Shown: in pieces, positions 10,786 through 20,030 of the stretch
Layout of the letters: each line of letters begins with the position of its first letter
How positions within the stretch are numbered: position 1 is the stretch's first letter
Source of the DNA: Klebsiella aerogenes
Lineage (GTDB): Bacteria > Pseudomonadota > Gammaproteobacteria > Enterobacterales > Enterobacteriaceae
DNA: 64,000 nt
NCBI GenBank assembly: GCA_029027985.1
Contig: CP119076.1
Span: forward strand, 1,426,001 to 1,490,000
Direction of reading: 5' to 3'
Position numbers and translations under genes: made by a program
Notes under the pieces: model-generated
Database searches by the model: none
The model's input: the letters and a program-made list of their open reading frames with translations, nothing else
What the model was told of the DNA's origin: nothing

Positions 10786-11922
10786 GTGAAAATCCTCGTT
10801 GATGAAAATATGCCCTATGCGCGTGAACTTTTTAGCCGTTTGGGAGATGTGCAGGCCGTCCCTGGTCGTCCCATTCCGCAGGAAGCGTTAACCGATGCCG
10901 ACGCGCTGATGGTGCGTTCCGTCACTAAGGTGAATGAAGCGCTACTCTCCGATAAGACGATTAAATTTGTCGGCACCGCTACCGCGGGCACCGATCATGT
11001 TGACCAGACCTGGCTGCAGCAAGCGGGGATTGGATTTTCCGCCGCGCCAGGCTGTAATGCGATCGCGGTGGTAGAGTATGTTTTCTCGGCGCTGCTGATG
11101 CTTGCCGAACGCGATGGATTCGCGCTGGCTGACCGCACCGTCGGTATTGTCGGCGTCGGTAACGTCGGTGGACGCTTGCAAAAACGGCTGGAGGCGCTGG
11201 GGATTAAGACTCTGCTTTGCGATCCGCCGCGCGCCGATCGTGGCGATGAAGGCGATTTCCGCACGCTGGATGAGGTAGTGCAGCAAGCGGATATTTTGAC
11301 CTTCCATACGCCGCTGTTTAAAGACGGACAGTATAAAACGCTGCATCTGGCCGATGAAGCGCTGATTAGCCGTCTGCAGCCGGGGACAATCCTGATCAAC
11401 GCCTGTCGCGGGCCAGTGGTGGATAACGCGGCGCTGCTCAGGCGTCTGCAGGCCGGGCAGAAACTGAGCGTAGTGCTTGATGTTTGGGAACCTGAACCGG
11501 ATCTGAATACTGATTTGCTGGCGCGTGTCGATATCGGCACGTCGCATATCGCCGGTTATACCTTAGAAGGCAAAGCCCGCGGCACCACTCAGGTTTTCGA
11601 AGCCTACAGCGCGTTCATCGGTCATCCGCAGCAGGTAGCGCTGGATACATTACTGCCCGCGCCGGAATTTGGCCGCATTACCCTGCATGGTCCGCTCGAT
11701 CAGGCTACGCTGAAAAGGCTGGTCCATTTGGTGTATGATGTGCGCCGCGATGATGCACCGCTGCGCAAAGTGGCCAGCATTGCCGGTGAATTCGACAAGC
11801 TGCGCAAAAATTATCAGGAACGCCGCGAATGGTCTTCGCTGTACGTGCAGTGCAGCGACGAAAAAGCGGCGACGCTGCTGCGTCAGCTCGGTTTTAATGC
11901 CGTACATCATTCTGTTCGTTAA
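10786..11922 (+). CDS. pdxB: Erythronate-4-phosphate dehydrogenase
   Basis: NAD-dependent oxidation of 4-phosphoerythronate in the DXP-dependent pyridoxal phosphate pathway. The 378-residue protein has a D-2-hydroxyacid dehydrogenase core: [13 protein letters not shown] (Rossmann loop), [17 protein letters not shown] (catalytic Arg) and a C-terminal PdxB dimerisation domain ([18 protein letters not shown]). It begins with GTG at 10786, as in E. coli. It leads the pdxB-usg-truA-dedA group. Confidence 0.96.
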   Translation: MKILVDENMPYARELFSRLGDVQAVPGRPIPQEALTDADALMVRSVTKVNEALLSDKTIKFVGTATAGTDHVDQTWLQQAGIGFSAAPGCNAIAVVEYVFSALLMLAERDGFALADRTVGIVGVGNVGGRLQKRLEALGIKTLLCDPPRADRGDEGDFRTLDEVVQQADILTFHTPLFKDGQYKTLHLADEALISRLQPGTILINACRGPVVDNAALLRRLQAGQKLSVVLDVWEPEPDLNTDLLARVDIGTSHIAGYTLEGKARGTTQVFEAYSAFIGHPQQVALDTLLPAPEFGRITLHGPLDQATLKRLVHLVYDVRRDDAPLRKVASIAGEFDKLRKNYQERREWSSLYVQCSDEKAATLLRQLGFNAVHHSVR

Positions 11923-11934
11923 TATCTTCTTAAT

Positions 11935-11969
11935 GACCCTGTTGGATAATCCGGCAGGGTCGCTTTTTT
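11935..11969 (+). terminator. Intercistronic terminator between pdxB and usg
   Basis: GACCCTG (11935-11941) pairs with CAGGGTC (11955-11961), followed by GC and six T residues. Only 15 bases separate it from the usg start, so it likely reduces read-through from pdxB rather than ending the operon. Confidence 0.75.
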
Positions 11970-11984
11970 CTGGAGTACACCACC

Positions 11985-12998
11985 ATGTCTGAAGGCTGGA
12001 ATATTGCCGTACTGGGCGCAACCGGCGCCGTAGGCGAAGCTCTGCTTGAAACCCTTGCTGAACGCCAGTTTCCGGTAGGCGAAATTTATGCGCTGGCGCG
12101 CAATGAAAGCGCGGGCGAGCATCTGCGTTTTGGTGGCAAATCAGTCATCGTGCAGGACGCCGCAGAATTTGACTGGACTCAGGCTCAACTGGCTTTCTTC
12201 GCCGCAGGCGCTGAAGCCAGCGCGACATATGTCGAAGAGGCGGCCAACTCCGGTTGTCTGGTTATCGATCTCAGCGGTCTGTTCGCGCTGGAGCCGGACG
12301 TGCCGCTGGTGGTGCCGGACGTTAACCCGTTTGTGTTGGGCGATTACCGTAACCGCAACGTGATTGCGGTGCCGAATAGCCTGACCAGCCAGCTGCTGAC
12401 GGCGCTGAAACCGCTGATTGATGATGGCGGCCTGTCACGTATTACCGTCACCAGCCTGCTTTCCGCCTCGGCGCACGGTAAAAAAGCGGTAGATGCATTG
12501 GCAGGGCAGAGCGCCAAACTGCTGAACGGTATTCCGATCGATGAAGACGATTTCTTTGGTCGCCAACTGGCCTTTAACATGCTGCCGATCCTGCCGGATC
12601 GCGAAGGTAGCGTGCGTGAAGAACGACGTATTGTCGATGAAGCGCGCAAAATTCTGCAGGATGACGGTCTGATGATTTCGGCAAGCGTCGTACAGTCGCC
12701 GGTATTCTACGGCCATGCGCAGATGGTGAACTTTGAAGCGCTGCGTCCGCTGGCGGCGGAAGAGGCGCGGGATGCCTTTACCCGCGTTGAGGATATCGAG
12801 CTTTCTGAAGAAGGCGAGTTTCCGACCCAGGTCGGCGATGCTTCCGGCAACGCGCGGCTGTCCATCGGCTGCGTACACAACGATTACGGGATGCCGGAAC
12901 AGATTCAGTTCTGGTCGGTCGCCGATAACGTCCGCTTCGGCGGTGCGTTGATGGCGGTGAAGATCGCGGAGAAGCTGGTCCAGGAGTATCTGTACTGA
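11985..12998 (+). CDS. usg: Aspartate-semialdehyde dehydrogenase-like protein Usg
   Basis: A 337-residue homologue of aspartate-semialdehyde dehydrogenase with an N-terminal Rossmann loop ([15 protein letters not shown]). Where active dehydrogenases have the nucleophile motif GCxN..., this protein reads [11 protein letters not shown], so the catalytic cysteine appears to be lost. Function unknown, and it is probably not an active ASD. The stop overlaps the truA ATG by one base. Confidence 0.93.
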   Translation: MSEGWNIAVLGATGAVGEALLETLAERQFPVGEIYALARNESAGEHLRFGGKSVIVQDAAEFDWTQAQLAFFAAGAEASATYVEEAANSGCLVIDLSGLFALEPDVPLVVPDVNPFVLGDYRNRNVIAVPNSLTSQLLTALKPLIDDGGLSRITVTSLLSASAHGKKAVDALAGQSAKLLNGIPIDEDDFFGRQLAFNMLPILPDREGSVREERRIVDEARKILQDDGLMISASVVQSPVFYGHAQMVNFEALRPLAAEEARDAFTRVEDIELSEEGEFPTQVGDASGNARLSIGCVHNDYGMPEQIQFWSVADNVRFGGALMAVKIAEKLVQEYLY

Positions 12999-13810
12999 TG
13001 TCTGAGGTAGAGCAACAGCCGGTTTATAAAATCGCGTTGGGCATCGAGTACGACGGCAGCAAGTATTACGGCTGGCAGCGGCAGAACGAAGTACGCAGCG
13101 TGCAGGAAAAGCTGGAAAAGGCGTTGTCGCAGGTGGCTGCCGAACCGGTGCACGTGTTCTGCGCCGGGCGTACCGATGCCGGCGTTCACGGTACCGGCCA
13201 GGTGGTGCACTTTGAAACTCGCGCTCAGCGCAAAGACGCTGCCTGGACGCTGGGCGTAAATGCGAATTTGCCTGGTGACATCGCCGTGCGTTGGGTGAAG
13301 CATGTAGCGGACGATTTTCACGCCCGCTTCAGCGCGACAGCTCGCCGCTATCGCTACGTTATCTATAATCACCGCCTGCGACCGGCGGTGTTAAGCCAGG
13401 GGGTGACGCACTATTACCATCCTCTGGATGCTGAGCGGATGGATCGCGCCGCTCAGTGTTTGATTGGCGAGAATGACTTCACCTCGTTTCGCGCGGTGCA
13501 ATGTCAGTCGCGCACGCCGTGGCGCAACGTGATGCACATTCACGTGACTCGCCATGGGGCTTATGTGGTGGTGGATATCAAAGCGAATGCTTTTGTTCAT
13601 CATATGGTAAGGAACATCGTTGGCAGCCTGATGGAAGTAGGCGCCGGAAACCAGCCAGAGAGCTGGATTGCAGAACTGCTGGCGGCTAAGGATCGGACTC
13701 TGGCTGCCGCGACGGCAAAAGCGGAAGGATTGTACCTGGTGTCGGTGGATTATCCGGCCCATTTCGACCTGCCGGTGATGCCGATGGGCCCGCTGTTTTT
13801 GGCGGACTAA
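12998..13810 (+). CDS. truA: tRNA pseudouridine(38-40) synthase TruA
   Basis: Converts uridines 38, 39 and 40 in the anticodon stem-loop of many tRNAs to pseudouridine. The 270-residue protein has the catalytic aspartate D60 in [15 protein letters not shown] and the family motifs RRYRY and AFVHHMVRN. It is translationally coupled to usg through an overlapping TGATG. Confidence 0.97.
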   Translation: MSEVEQQPVYKIALGIEYDGSKYYGWQRQNEVRSVQEKLEKALSQVAAEPVHVFCAGRTDAGVHGTGQVVHFETRAQRKDAAWTLGVNANLPGDIAVRWVKHVADDFHARFSATARRYRYVIYNHRLRPAVLSQGVTHYYHPLDAERMDRAAQCLIGENDFTSFRAVQCQSRTPWRNVMHIHVTRHGAYVVVDIKANAFVHHMVRNIVGSLMEVGAGNQPESWIAELLAAKDRTLAAATAKAEGLYLVSVDYPAHFDLPVMPMGPLFLAD

Positions 13811-13861
13811 TATCAGCGCTCTCGCGTCTGGGGGCGGTTGTCACTAAAGGCTAAGATAAAT

Positions 13862-14521
13862 ATGGACCTGATTCATTTTTTGATTGATTTCATCCTGCAT
13901 ATTGATGTGCACCTTGCGGAGCTGGTCGCGCAGTACGGCGTCTGGGTTTATGCCATTCTGTTCCTGATTCTGTTCTGTGAAACCGGCCTGGTGGTGACGC
14001 CGTTCCTGCCCGGAGATTCTCTGCTGTTCGTTGCCGGTGCGCTCTCCGCGCTGCCGACTAACGATCTCAACGTACACCTGATGGTCACGTTGATGGCCAT
14101 TGCTGCAATTGTCGGCGATGCTCTGAACTACACCATCGGTAGAGTGTTTGGCGAGAAGCTGTTCAGTAATCCGAACTCGAAGATTTTCCGTCGCAGCTAT
14201 CTCGACAAAACCCACACCTTCTATGAACGTCACGGCGGCAAGACCATTATCCTGGCCCGTTTTGTACCGATCGTCAGAACCTTCGCGCCGTTTGTGGCGG
14301 GAATGGGCCATATGTCCTATCGTCATTTTGCAGCGTACAACGTGGTTGGCGCGCTGCTGTGGGTGCTGCTGTTCACCTACGCCGGGTATCTGTTCGGTGA
14401 TTTACCGATTGTTCAGGAAAACCTGAAGCTGCTGATCGTGGCGATTATCGTCCTGTCTGTGCTGCCAGGCGTCATCGAAGTGATCCGCCACCGTCGTGCG
14501 GCGGCAAAACAGGCTAAATAA
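13862..14521 (+). CDS. dedA: DedA family inner-membrane protein
   Basis: A 219-residue integral membrane protein of the DedA/VTT superfamily. Members act in undecaprenyl-phosphate or phospholipid flipping and affect proton motive force. Visible signatures: [18 protein letters not shown], and [17 protein letters not shown] with conserved arginines. I chose the ATG at 13862 ([10 protein letters not shown]), identical in position to E. coli; an in-frame start at 13838 is less likely. Confidence 0.93.
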   Translation: MDLIHFLIDFILHIDVHLAELVAQYGVWVYAILFLILFCETGLVVTPFLPGDSLLFVAGALSALPTNDLNVHLMVTLMAIAAIVGDALNYTIGRVFGEKLFSNPNSKIFRRSYLDKTHTFYERHGGKTIILARFVPIVRTFAPFVAGMGHMSYRHFAAYNVVGALLWVLLFTYAGYLFGDLPIVQENLKLLIVAIIVLSVLPGVIEVIRHRRAAAKQAK

Positions 14522-14539
14522 GCCCTCGGCGGCATGTTT

Positions 14540-14564
14540 GCCGGGCGTCAATGTGGCGTCCGGC
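14540..14564. repeat. REP-like palindrome after dedA
   Basis: GCCGG (14540-14544) and CCGGC (14560-14564) flank a GC-rich centre, resembling a degenerate REP. It sits 18 bases after the dedA stop. Confidence 0.45.
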
Positions 14565-14612
14565 GCGCAAAGTGTGAGCGGTTCGACCACTTTTTTATCC
14601 CATGTTACGGGA

Positions 14613-14676
14613 TGTTATGATTTAATGTGTCACATTCATGGTCTGTAAGGGGCAAAAGTGGCATTATGCGCCCCTT
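14613..14676 (+). promoter_or_regulatory. Candidate accD promoter and leader hairpin
   Basis: TGTTATGAT at 14613-14621 is an extended -10 (TG-N-TATGAT). No good -35 is seen at 17 bases (TTTTAT). Downstream, AAGGGGC (14647-14653) pairs with GCCCCTT (14670-14676), so the accD leader would carry a 7-base stem 44 bases before the start codon. AccD is known to bind its own mRNA; whether this stem takes part is inference. Confidence 0.4.
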
Positions 14677-14720
14677 GCGACAAAACTGGCATCGACCAGG
14701 TTCAGGTAGAAAGGTTATCA

Positions 14721-15635
14721 ATGAGCTGGATTGAACGAATTAAAAGCAATATAACCCCCACCCGTAAGGCAAGTATTCCTGAGGGTGTATGGACCAAGTG
14801 CGACAGCTGCGGTCAGGTACTGTACCGCGCAGAGCTGGAGCGCAACCTGGAGGTTTGCCCTAAGTGCGATCACCACATGCGTATGTCGGCGCGCAACCGC
14901 CTGCATAGCCTGCTGGACGAAGGTTCTCTTGTGGAACTGGGAAGCGAGCTCGAGCCAAAGGATGTGCTGAAGTTCCGCGATTCGAAAAAGTATAAAGACC
15001 GTCTGGCCTCCGCACAGAAAGAGACCGGCGAGAAAGACGCGCTGGTGGTGATGAAAGGCACCCTGCACGACATGCCTGTCGTTGCGGCGGCGTTTGAATT
15101 CTCCTTTATGGGCGGGTCGATGGGTTCCGTCGTCGGCGCGCGTTTCGTTCGTGCGGTTGAGCAGGCGCTGGAAGACAACTGTCCGTTTATCTGCTTCTCC
15201 GCCTCCGGCGGCGCGCGTATGCAGGAAGCGCTGATGTCGCTGATGCAGATGGCGAAGACCTCTGCGGCGCTGGCGAAAATGCAGGAACGTGGCTTACCGT
15301 ATATCTCCGTGCTGACCGACCCAACCATGGGCGGCGTCTCCGCGAGCTTCGCCATGCTGGGCGACCTCAATATCGCTGAGCCGAAAGCGCTGATTGGCTT
15401 CGCCGGTCCTCGCGTTATCGAGCAGACCGTGCGCGAGAAGCTGCCGCCGGGATTCCAGCGTAGTGAGTTCCTTATTGAGAAAGGGGCGATCGATATGATT
15501 ATTCGCCGCCCTGAAATGCGTCTGAAATTAGCCAGCATCCTGGCGAAACTGATGAATCTCCCTTCTCCGGAGGCTGAAGCGCCTCACGAAGGTGAGGTGG
15601 TACCGCCGGTACCGGATCAGGAACCAGAGGCCTGA
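14721..15635 (+). CDS. accD: Acetyl-CoA carboxylase carboxyltransferase subunit beta
   Basis: Beta subunit of the carboxyltransferase that makes malonyl-CoA. The N-terminal zinc finger is complete (C27, C30, C46, C49), followed by a crotonase-type carboxyltransferase domain ([38 protein letters not shown]). Start at 14721 gives 304 residues, as in E. coli. A longer reading from 14658 runs through the leader hairpin and is rejected. Confidence 0.97.
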   Translation: MSWIERIKSNITPTRKASIPEGVWTKCDSCGQVLYRAELERNLEVCPKCDHHMRMSARNRLHSLLDEGSLVELGSELEPKDVLKFRDSKKYKDRLASAQKETGEKDALVVMKGTLHDMPVVAAAFEFSFMGGSMGSVVGARFVRAVEQALEDNCPFICFSASGGARMQEALMSLMQMAKTSAALAKMQERGLPYISVLTDPTMGGVSASFAMLGDLNIAEPKALIGFAGPRVIEQTVREKLPPGFQRSEFLIEKGAIDMIIRRPEMRLKLASILAKLMNLPSPEAEAPHEGEVVPPVPDQEPEA

Positions 15636-15643
15636 TAATGCAG

Positions 15644-15675
15644 AGGGCAGGGCCAACCAGGCGCTGCCCTTTTTC
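15644..15675 (+). terminator. Terminator of accD
   Basis: AGGGCAG (15644-15650) pairs with CTGCCCT (15664-15670), followed by TTTTTC. It lies between accD and folC, so folC probably also has its own start of transcription. Confidence 0.85.
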
Positions 15676-15720
15676 ATTTAGGGTATATATGTATTTTTAC
15701 CGTTAACTCTCGCGGACATC

Positions 15721-16989
15721 ATGGAAAAAGATTCTATTCCTCAGGCCACGTCGCCCCTGGCTACGTGGCTTTCTTATCTGGAGCATCTGCACAGTAAAGC
15801 GATCGATCTCGGATTGGCGCGCGTGAGCGAAGTCGCCGGGCGGATGGCGGTGTTAAAGCCAGCGCCGTTTGTCTTTACGGTCGCGGGCACCAACGGCAAG
15901 GGCACTACCTGCCGGACGCTGGAATCGGTGCTGATGGCGGCGGGTTATAAGGTCGGTGTCTATAGTTCGCCGCACCTGGTGCGTTATACCGAACGCGTGC
16001 GCGTACAGGGCGCCGAGCTGCCGGAAGCGGCGCATACGGCCTCATTCGCTGAGATAGAAACGGCGCGCGGCGATATTTCGCTGAGCTATTTTGAGTTTGG
16101 CACCTTGTCCGCGCTGTGGCTGTTTAAACAGGCGCAACTGGATGTGGTCATTCTGGAAGTCGGGCTGGGGGGTCGCCTCGACGCCACCAATATCGTCGAT
16201 GCCGACGTGGCGGCGGTAACCAGCATCGCGCTGGATCATACCGATTGGCTGGGAGCGGACCGTGAAAGCATTGGCCGTGAAAAAGCGGGTATTTTCCGTA
16301 CCGGCAAACCGGCGGTTGTCGGGGAGCCTGATATGCCGCAGACCATCGCCGCCGTCGCAAGCGAGAAAGGCGCGATGTTGCTGCGCCGCGACGTTGACTG
16401 GCGCTATAGCGTGGCAGAACAGTCGTGGAGTTTTAGCGACGGGCAGGGGGCATTAAACGAACTGCCGCTGCCGCAAGTTCCGCTGCCGAATGCGGCGACG
16501 GCGCTGGCGGCGCTGCGCGCCAGTGGGCTCGATATCGCCGAACAGGCGATCCGCGATGGTATTCGTCACGCCATGTTGCCGGGGCGTTTTCAGATTATCA
16601 GCGAGACGCCGCGAGTGATCCTCGATGTCGCGCATAACCCGCACGCAGCGGCTTATCTCGCCGGGCGTCTCAAAACCTTAGCGAAAACGGGGCGCGTACT
16701 GGCGGTTATTGGTATGCTGCATGATAAGGATATCGCTGGAACGCTGGCGAATCTGGCGGAAGAAGTCGACGCGTGGTACTGTGCGCCGCTGGAAGGGCCG
16801 CGCGGCGCGACGGCTGAGCAGTTGATTGCGCATCTGCGCGCCGGGACAAGCTATGACAGCGTTGCCCGGGCGTGGCACGCCGCCATGGCGGATGCCAAAG
16901 CCGAAGATACGGTGCTGGTGTGTGGTTCCTTCCACACGGTAGCGCATGTAATGGAAGAGATAGACGCGGGGAGAATCGGTGGCGAGTAA
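15721..16989 (+). CDS. folC: Bifunctional dihydrofolate/folylpolyglutamate synthase
   Basis: Adds glutamate to dihydropteroate and to tetrahydrofolates. The 422-residue protein has the Mur-ligase ATP loop VAGTNGKGTTCRTLE, the Mg-binding region DHTDWLG and the C-terminal domain motif LDVAHNPHAA. Length equals E. coli FolC; the first ten residues (MEKDSIPQAT) differ. The 3' end overlaps dedD by 11 bases. Confidence 0.97.
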   Translation: MEKDSIPQATSPLATWLSYLEHLHSKAIDLGLARVSEVAGRMAVLKPAPFVFTVAGTNGKGTTCRTLESVLMAAGYKVGVYSSPHLVRYTERVRVQGAELPEAAHTASFAEIETARGDISLSYFEFGTLSALWLFKQAQLDVVILEVGLGGRLDATNIVDADVAAVTSIALDHTDWLGADRESIGREKAGIFRTGKPAVVGEPDMPQTIAAVASEKGAMLLRRDVDWRYSVAEQSWSFSDGQGALNELPLPQVPLPNAATALAALRASGLDIAEQAIRDGIRHAMLPGRFQIISETPRVILDVAHNPHAAAYLAGRLKTLAKTGRVLAVIGMLHDKDIAGTLANLAEEVDAWYCAPLEGPRGATAEQLIAHLRAGTSYDSVARAWHAAMADAKAEDTVLVCGSFHTVAHVMEEIDAGRIGGE

Positions 16990-17677
16990 GTTTCAGAACC
17001 GTTTAGTCGGGACAATCGTACTGGTGGCGCTGGGGGTGATTATTCTCCCCGGGCTGCTCGATGGTCAGAAAAAACATTATCAGGATGAGTTTGCGGCGAT
17101 CCCATTGGTGCCGAAGCCAGGCGATCGTGATGAGCCGGATATGCTGCCAGCGGCGACTCAGGCGCTGCCTTCGCAGCCGCCGGAAGGAGCCGCGGAAGAA
17201 GTGAGAGCGGGGGATGCGGCGGCGCCGTCGCTGGATCCATCACGTATTCCGGTGAACAACAACAGTTTCGATGAGGTTCAGGAGCCGACGGTCACGGCGA
17301 AGCCGCAACCGAAACCGCAACCTAAGCCGATAGAAAAACCGCAGCCGCAGCAGGTAGCGCAGACTCCGCCTCCGGCGAAACCGCAACCACAGCCGCCGCA
17401 ACAACAGCAGCAGGCCGCTATTCCGGCGCCGACCGGCAAAGCCTATGTGGTGCAGTTAGGCGCATTGAAAAACGCCGATAAAGTCAACGAGATCGTCGGT
17501 AAGCTACGTTCATCCGGTTTTAAAGCCTGGACATCGCCATCCACGCCGGTTCAGGGTAAAATTACCCGTATTCTGGTGGGGCCGGATGCGTCGAAAGATA
17601 AGCTGAAAGGACAACTCGGCGAACTGCAGCAGATCTCAGGTTTGAGCGGTGTGGTGATGGGGTACAGTCCGAATTGA
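16979..17677 (+). CDS. dedD: Cell-division SPOR-domain protein DedD
   Basis: Single-pass inner-membrane protein of the divisome. It has a short cytoplasmic N-terminus, a transmembrane segment (about residues 9-26, VGTIVLVALGVIILPGLL), a long periplasmic linker and a C-terminal SPOR domain (about residues 155-232, AYVVQLGALKNADKV...) that binds denuded peptidoglycan. The GTG start at 16979 matches the E. coli N-terminus. At 232 residues it is 12 longer than E. coli, the extra being in a Lys-Pro-Gln-rich linker that ends in a run of glutamines. Confidence 0.95.
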   Translation: MASKFQNRLVGTIVLVALGVIILPGLLDGQKKHYQDEFAAIPLVPKPGDRDEPDMLPAATQALPSQPPEGAAEEVRAGDAAAPSLDPSRIPVNNNSFDEVQEPTVTAKPQPKPQPKPIEKPQPQQVAQTPPPAKPQPQPPQQQQQAAIPAPTGKAYVVQLGALKNADKVNEIVGKLRSSGFKAWTSPSTPVQGKITRILVGPDASKDKLKGQLGELQQISGLSGVVMGYSPN

Positions 17678-17736
17678 TCCTCGCCCCTTATACTTCAGGT
17701 TGTAGGTATGTCGGTTTTCCGGCGACGCGAATTATT

Positions 17737-17808
17737 GGGGCGTATCAGCAGTGATGGGGTGAGATAAATGGCGGATTAGCCTGCGAAACCCCTTGTCGGA
17801 TACGCCCT
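17737..17808 (+). other. Nested stem-loop in the dedD-cvpA gap (possible RNA element)
   Basis: Three nested inverted repeats share one axis: GGGCGTATC (17738-17746) with GATACGCCC (17799-17807); GGGGT (17756-17760) with ACCCC (17788-17792); and GGC (17770-17772) with GCC (17779-17781). A G-U pair can extend the outer stem. A terminator follows 19 bases later. This could be the 3' UTR of dedD, a processed small RNA, or a leader. I recognise no known RNA family. Confidence 0.45.
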
Positions 17809-17826
17809 GCAGAGGCGTGAGGCAGT

Positions 17827-17866
17827 ATGGCGTTGAATGTTTTTTCAGCGCCATTTTTATTTTTGT
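17827..17866 (+). terminator. Terminator upstream of cvpA
   Basis: ATGGCG (17827-17832) pairs with CGCCAT (17849-17854), with TGAA...TTCA pairing inside the loop, followed by TTTTATTTTT. It would end transcription from folC-dedD and separate it from the PurR-controlled cvpA-purF unit. Confidence 0.8.
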
Positions 17867-17883
17867 AGGGCACGGAAATCCCT

Positions 17884-17899
17884 ACGCAAACGTTTTCTT
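17884..17899. promoter_or_regulatory. PurR operator of cvpA-purF
   Basis: ACGCAAACGTTTTCTT matches the PurR consensus ACGCAAACGTTTNCNT at all specified positions. A -10-like TTAGAA lies at 17906-17911, so PurR bound here would overlap the promoter. In E. coli PurR represses cvpA-purF in the same way. Confidence 0.88.
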
Positions 17900-17955
17900 T
17901 TTCTGTTAGAATGCGCCCCGAACCGGACGACAGGGCGTAAAATCGTGGGATGTAT

Positions 17956-18444
17956 ATGGTCTGGATTGATTACGCCATTATTGCGGTAATTGGTTTTTCC
18001 TGTTTGGTTAGCCTTATCCGCGGCTTTGTTCGTGAAGCGTTATCGCTGGTGACATGGGGATGCGCCTTCTTTGTCGCCAGTCATTACTACACTTACCTGG
18101 CTGTCTGGTTCACGGGCTTTGAAGACGAACTGGTTCGAAATGGGATTGCTATCGCGATATTGTTTATCGCAACGCTTATCGTCGGCGCTATCGTTAACTA
18201 TGTGATCGGCGCGTTGGTGGAGAAAACCGGTCTGTCAGGAACAGACAGAGTGTTGGGGATCTGTTTTGGCGCCCTGCGCGGCGTACTGATCGTCTCGGCT
18301 ATTCTGTTCTTTCTTGATAGCTTTACCGGTATGGCAAAAAGTGAAGACTGGCAAAAGTCAGAGCTTATCCCGCAGTTCAGTTTCGTTATCAGGTGGTTTT
18401 TTGACTATCTGCAGAGCTCGTCAAGTTTCTTGCCCAAAGCATAA
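17956..18444 (+). CDS. cvpA: CvpA family membrane protein
   Basis: A 162-residue protein with four predicted transmembrane segments, required for colicin V production or export in E. coli and linked to envelope homeostasis. I chose the ATG at 17956 ([13 protein letters not shown]), which matches E. coli; an ATG two codons upstream at 17950 is also possible. It is first in the PurR-regulated unit, 33 bases before purF. Confidence 0.94.
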   Translation: MVWIDYAIIAVIGFSCLVSLIRGFVREALSLVTWGCAFFVASHYYTYLAVWFTGFEDELVRNGIAIAILFIATLIVGAIVNYVIGALVEKTGLSGTDRVLGICFGALRGVLIVSAILFFLDSFTGMAKSEDWQKSELIPQFSFVIRWFFDYLQSSSSFLPKA

Positions 18445-18477
18445 GCGTTGGGATGTAGCTTAACGAGGAAAAGACGT

Positions 18478-19995
18478 ATGTGCGGTATTGTCGGTATCGC
18501 CGGTGTTATGCCGGTAAACCAGTCGATTTATGACGCGTTAACGGTGCTTCAGCATCGTGGGCAGGATGCCGCGGGCATCATCACCATTGATGCGAATAAC
18601 TGCTTCCGTTTGCGTAAAGCTAACGGACTGGTGAGCGATGTGTTCGAAGCGCGCCACATGCAGCGTATGCAGGGAAATATGGGGATTGGCCACGTTCGTT
18701 ACCCAACGGCGGGCAGTTCCAGCGCTTCTGAAGCGCAGCCTTTTTACGTTAACTCGCCGTACGGCATTACGTTGGCCCACAATGGCAACCTGACGAATGC
18801 CCATGAGCTGCGTCAAAAGCTGTTTGAAGAAAAACGCCGCCACATCAACACCACCTCCGATTCCGAAATCCTGCTTAACATCTTTGCCAGCGAGCTGGAT
18901 AATTTCCGTCATTACCCGCTGGAAGCCGATAACATCTTCGCCGCGATCGCCGCGACGAACCGCCAGATCCGCGGCGCATATGCCTGCGTGGCGATGATTA
19001 TCGGTCACGGTATGGTTGCCTTCCGCGATCCGAACGGTATTCGCCCGCTGGTGCTCGGCAAACGCGATATCGGCGATGGCCGCACCGAGTATATGGTGGC
19101 CTCCGAAAGCGTGGCGCTGGATACGCTGGGCTTTGAATTCCTGCGTGATGTCGCGCCGGGCGAAGCGGTGTATATCACCGAGAAAGGCCAGCTGTTTACC
19201 CGCCAGTGTGCGGAAAACCCGGTCAGCAACCCGTGTCTGTTCGAATACGTCTATTTCGCGCGTCCGGATTCCTTCATCGACAAGATTTCCGTCTACAGCG
19301 CCCGCGTGAATATGGGCACTAAGCTTGGCGAGAAAATTGCCCGCGAGTGGGAAGATCTGGATATCGACGTGGTCATTCCGATCCCGGAAACCTCTTGTGA
19401 TATCGCGTTGGAAATCGCCCGTATCCTCGATAAGCCGTACCGTCAGGGGTTCGTTAAAAACCGCTACGTTGGCCGCACCTTCATCATGCCGGGCCAGCAT
19501 CTGCGCCGTAAATCGGTGCGCCGCAAGCTGAACGCCAACCGCGCTGAATTCCGTGGTAAGAATGTGCTGCTGGTGGACGATTCCATCGTTCGTGGCACGA
19601 CCTCTGAACAGATTATCGAAATGGCGCGCGAAGCCGGGGCGAAGAAGGTGTATCTGGCCTCTGCGGCGCCGGAAATTCGCTTCCCTAACGTTTACGGCAT
19701 CGATATGCCGACGGCGAATGAGCTGATTGCCCATGGCCGTGAAGTTGACGAGATCCGCCAGATCATTGGCGCTGACGGTCTGATTTTCCAGGATCTGGAC
19801 GATTTGATTGACGCGGTACGCGCAGAGAACCCGGATATTCAGCAGTTCGAGTGCTCGGTCTTTAACGGCGTATACGTCACGAAAGACGTTGACCAGCAGT
19901 ATCTTGATTATCTCGATTCCCTGCGTAACGACGACGCGAAAGCGGTTCAGCTGCAAACCGAAGTCGAAAACTTAGAGATGCACAACGAAGGTTAA
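18478..19995 (+). CDS. purF: Amidophosphoribosyltransferase
   Basis: First committed step of purine synthesis: PRPP plus glutamine to 5-phosphoribosylamine. A 505-residue class II glutamine amidotransferase. The nucleophile is Cys2, exposed after removal of Met1 ([10 protein letters not shown]), and the PRPP loop is [14 protein letters not shown]. The ATG at 18478 is required to place Cys2 at the N-terminus; an upstream start at 18448 is excluded on that ground. RBS is ACGAGGAAAAG. Confidence 0.98.
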   Translation: MCGIVGIAGVMPVNQSIYDALTVLQHRGQDAAGIITIDANNCFRLRKANGLVSDVFEARHMQRMQGNMGIGHVRYPTAGSSSASEAQPFYVNSPYGITLAHNGNLTNAHELRQKLFEEKRRHINTTSDSEILLNIFASELDNFRHYPLEADNIFAAIAATNRQIRGAYACVAMIIGHGMVAFRDPNGIRPLVLGKRDIGDGRTEYMVASESVALDTLGFEFLRDVAPGEAVYITEKGQLFTRQCAENPVSNPCLFEYVYFARPDSFIDKISVYSARVNMGTKLGEKIAREWEDLDIDVVIPIPETSCDIALEIARILDKPYRQGFVKNRYVGRTFIMPGQHLRRKSVRRKLNANRAEFRGKNVLLVDDSIVRGTTSEQIIEMAREAGAKKVYLASAAPEIRFPNVYGIDMPTANELIAHGREVDEIRQIIGADGLIFQDLDDLIDAVRAENPDIQQFECSVFNGVYVTKDVDQQYLDYLDSLRNDDAKAVQLQTEVENLEMHNEG

Positions 19996-20004
19996 GTCCC
20001 GTCA

Positions 20005-20030
20005 CTGAGCTCACCGCAGGGTGGGCTCAG
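20005..20030. terminator. Convergent hairpin between purF and the sigma-54 activator gene
   Basis: CTGAGC (20005-20010) pairs with GCTCAG (20025-20030), with inner CAC/GTG pairs. It overlaps the stop codon (20027-20029) of the minus-strand regulator and has no T tract. It marks the left edge of the accessory cluster. Confidence 0.5.

Noticed and set aside
18538-19956. 472-codon minus-strand open frame over purF
   Set aside because: A shadow of the highly conserved purF coding frame; no start signal and no family likeness.
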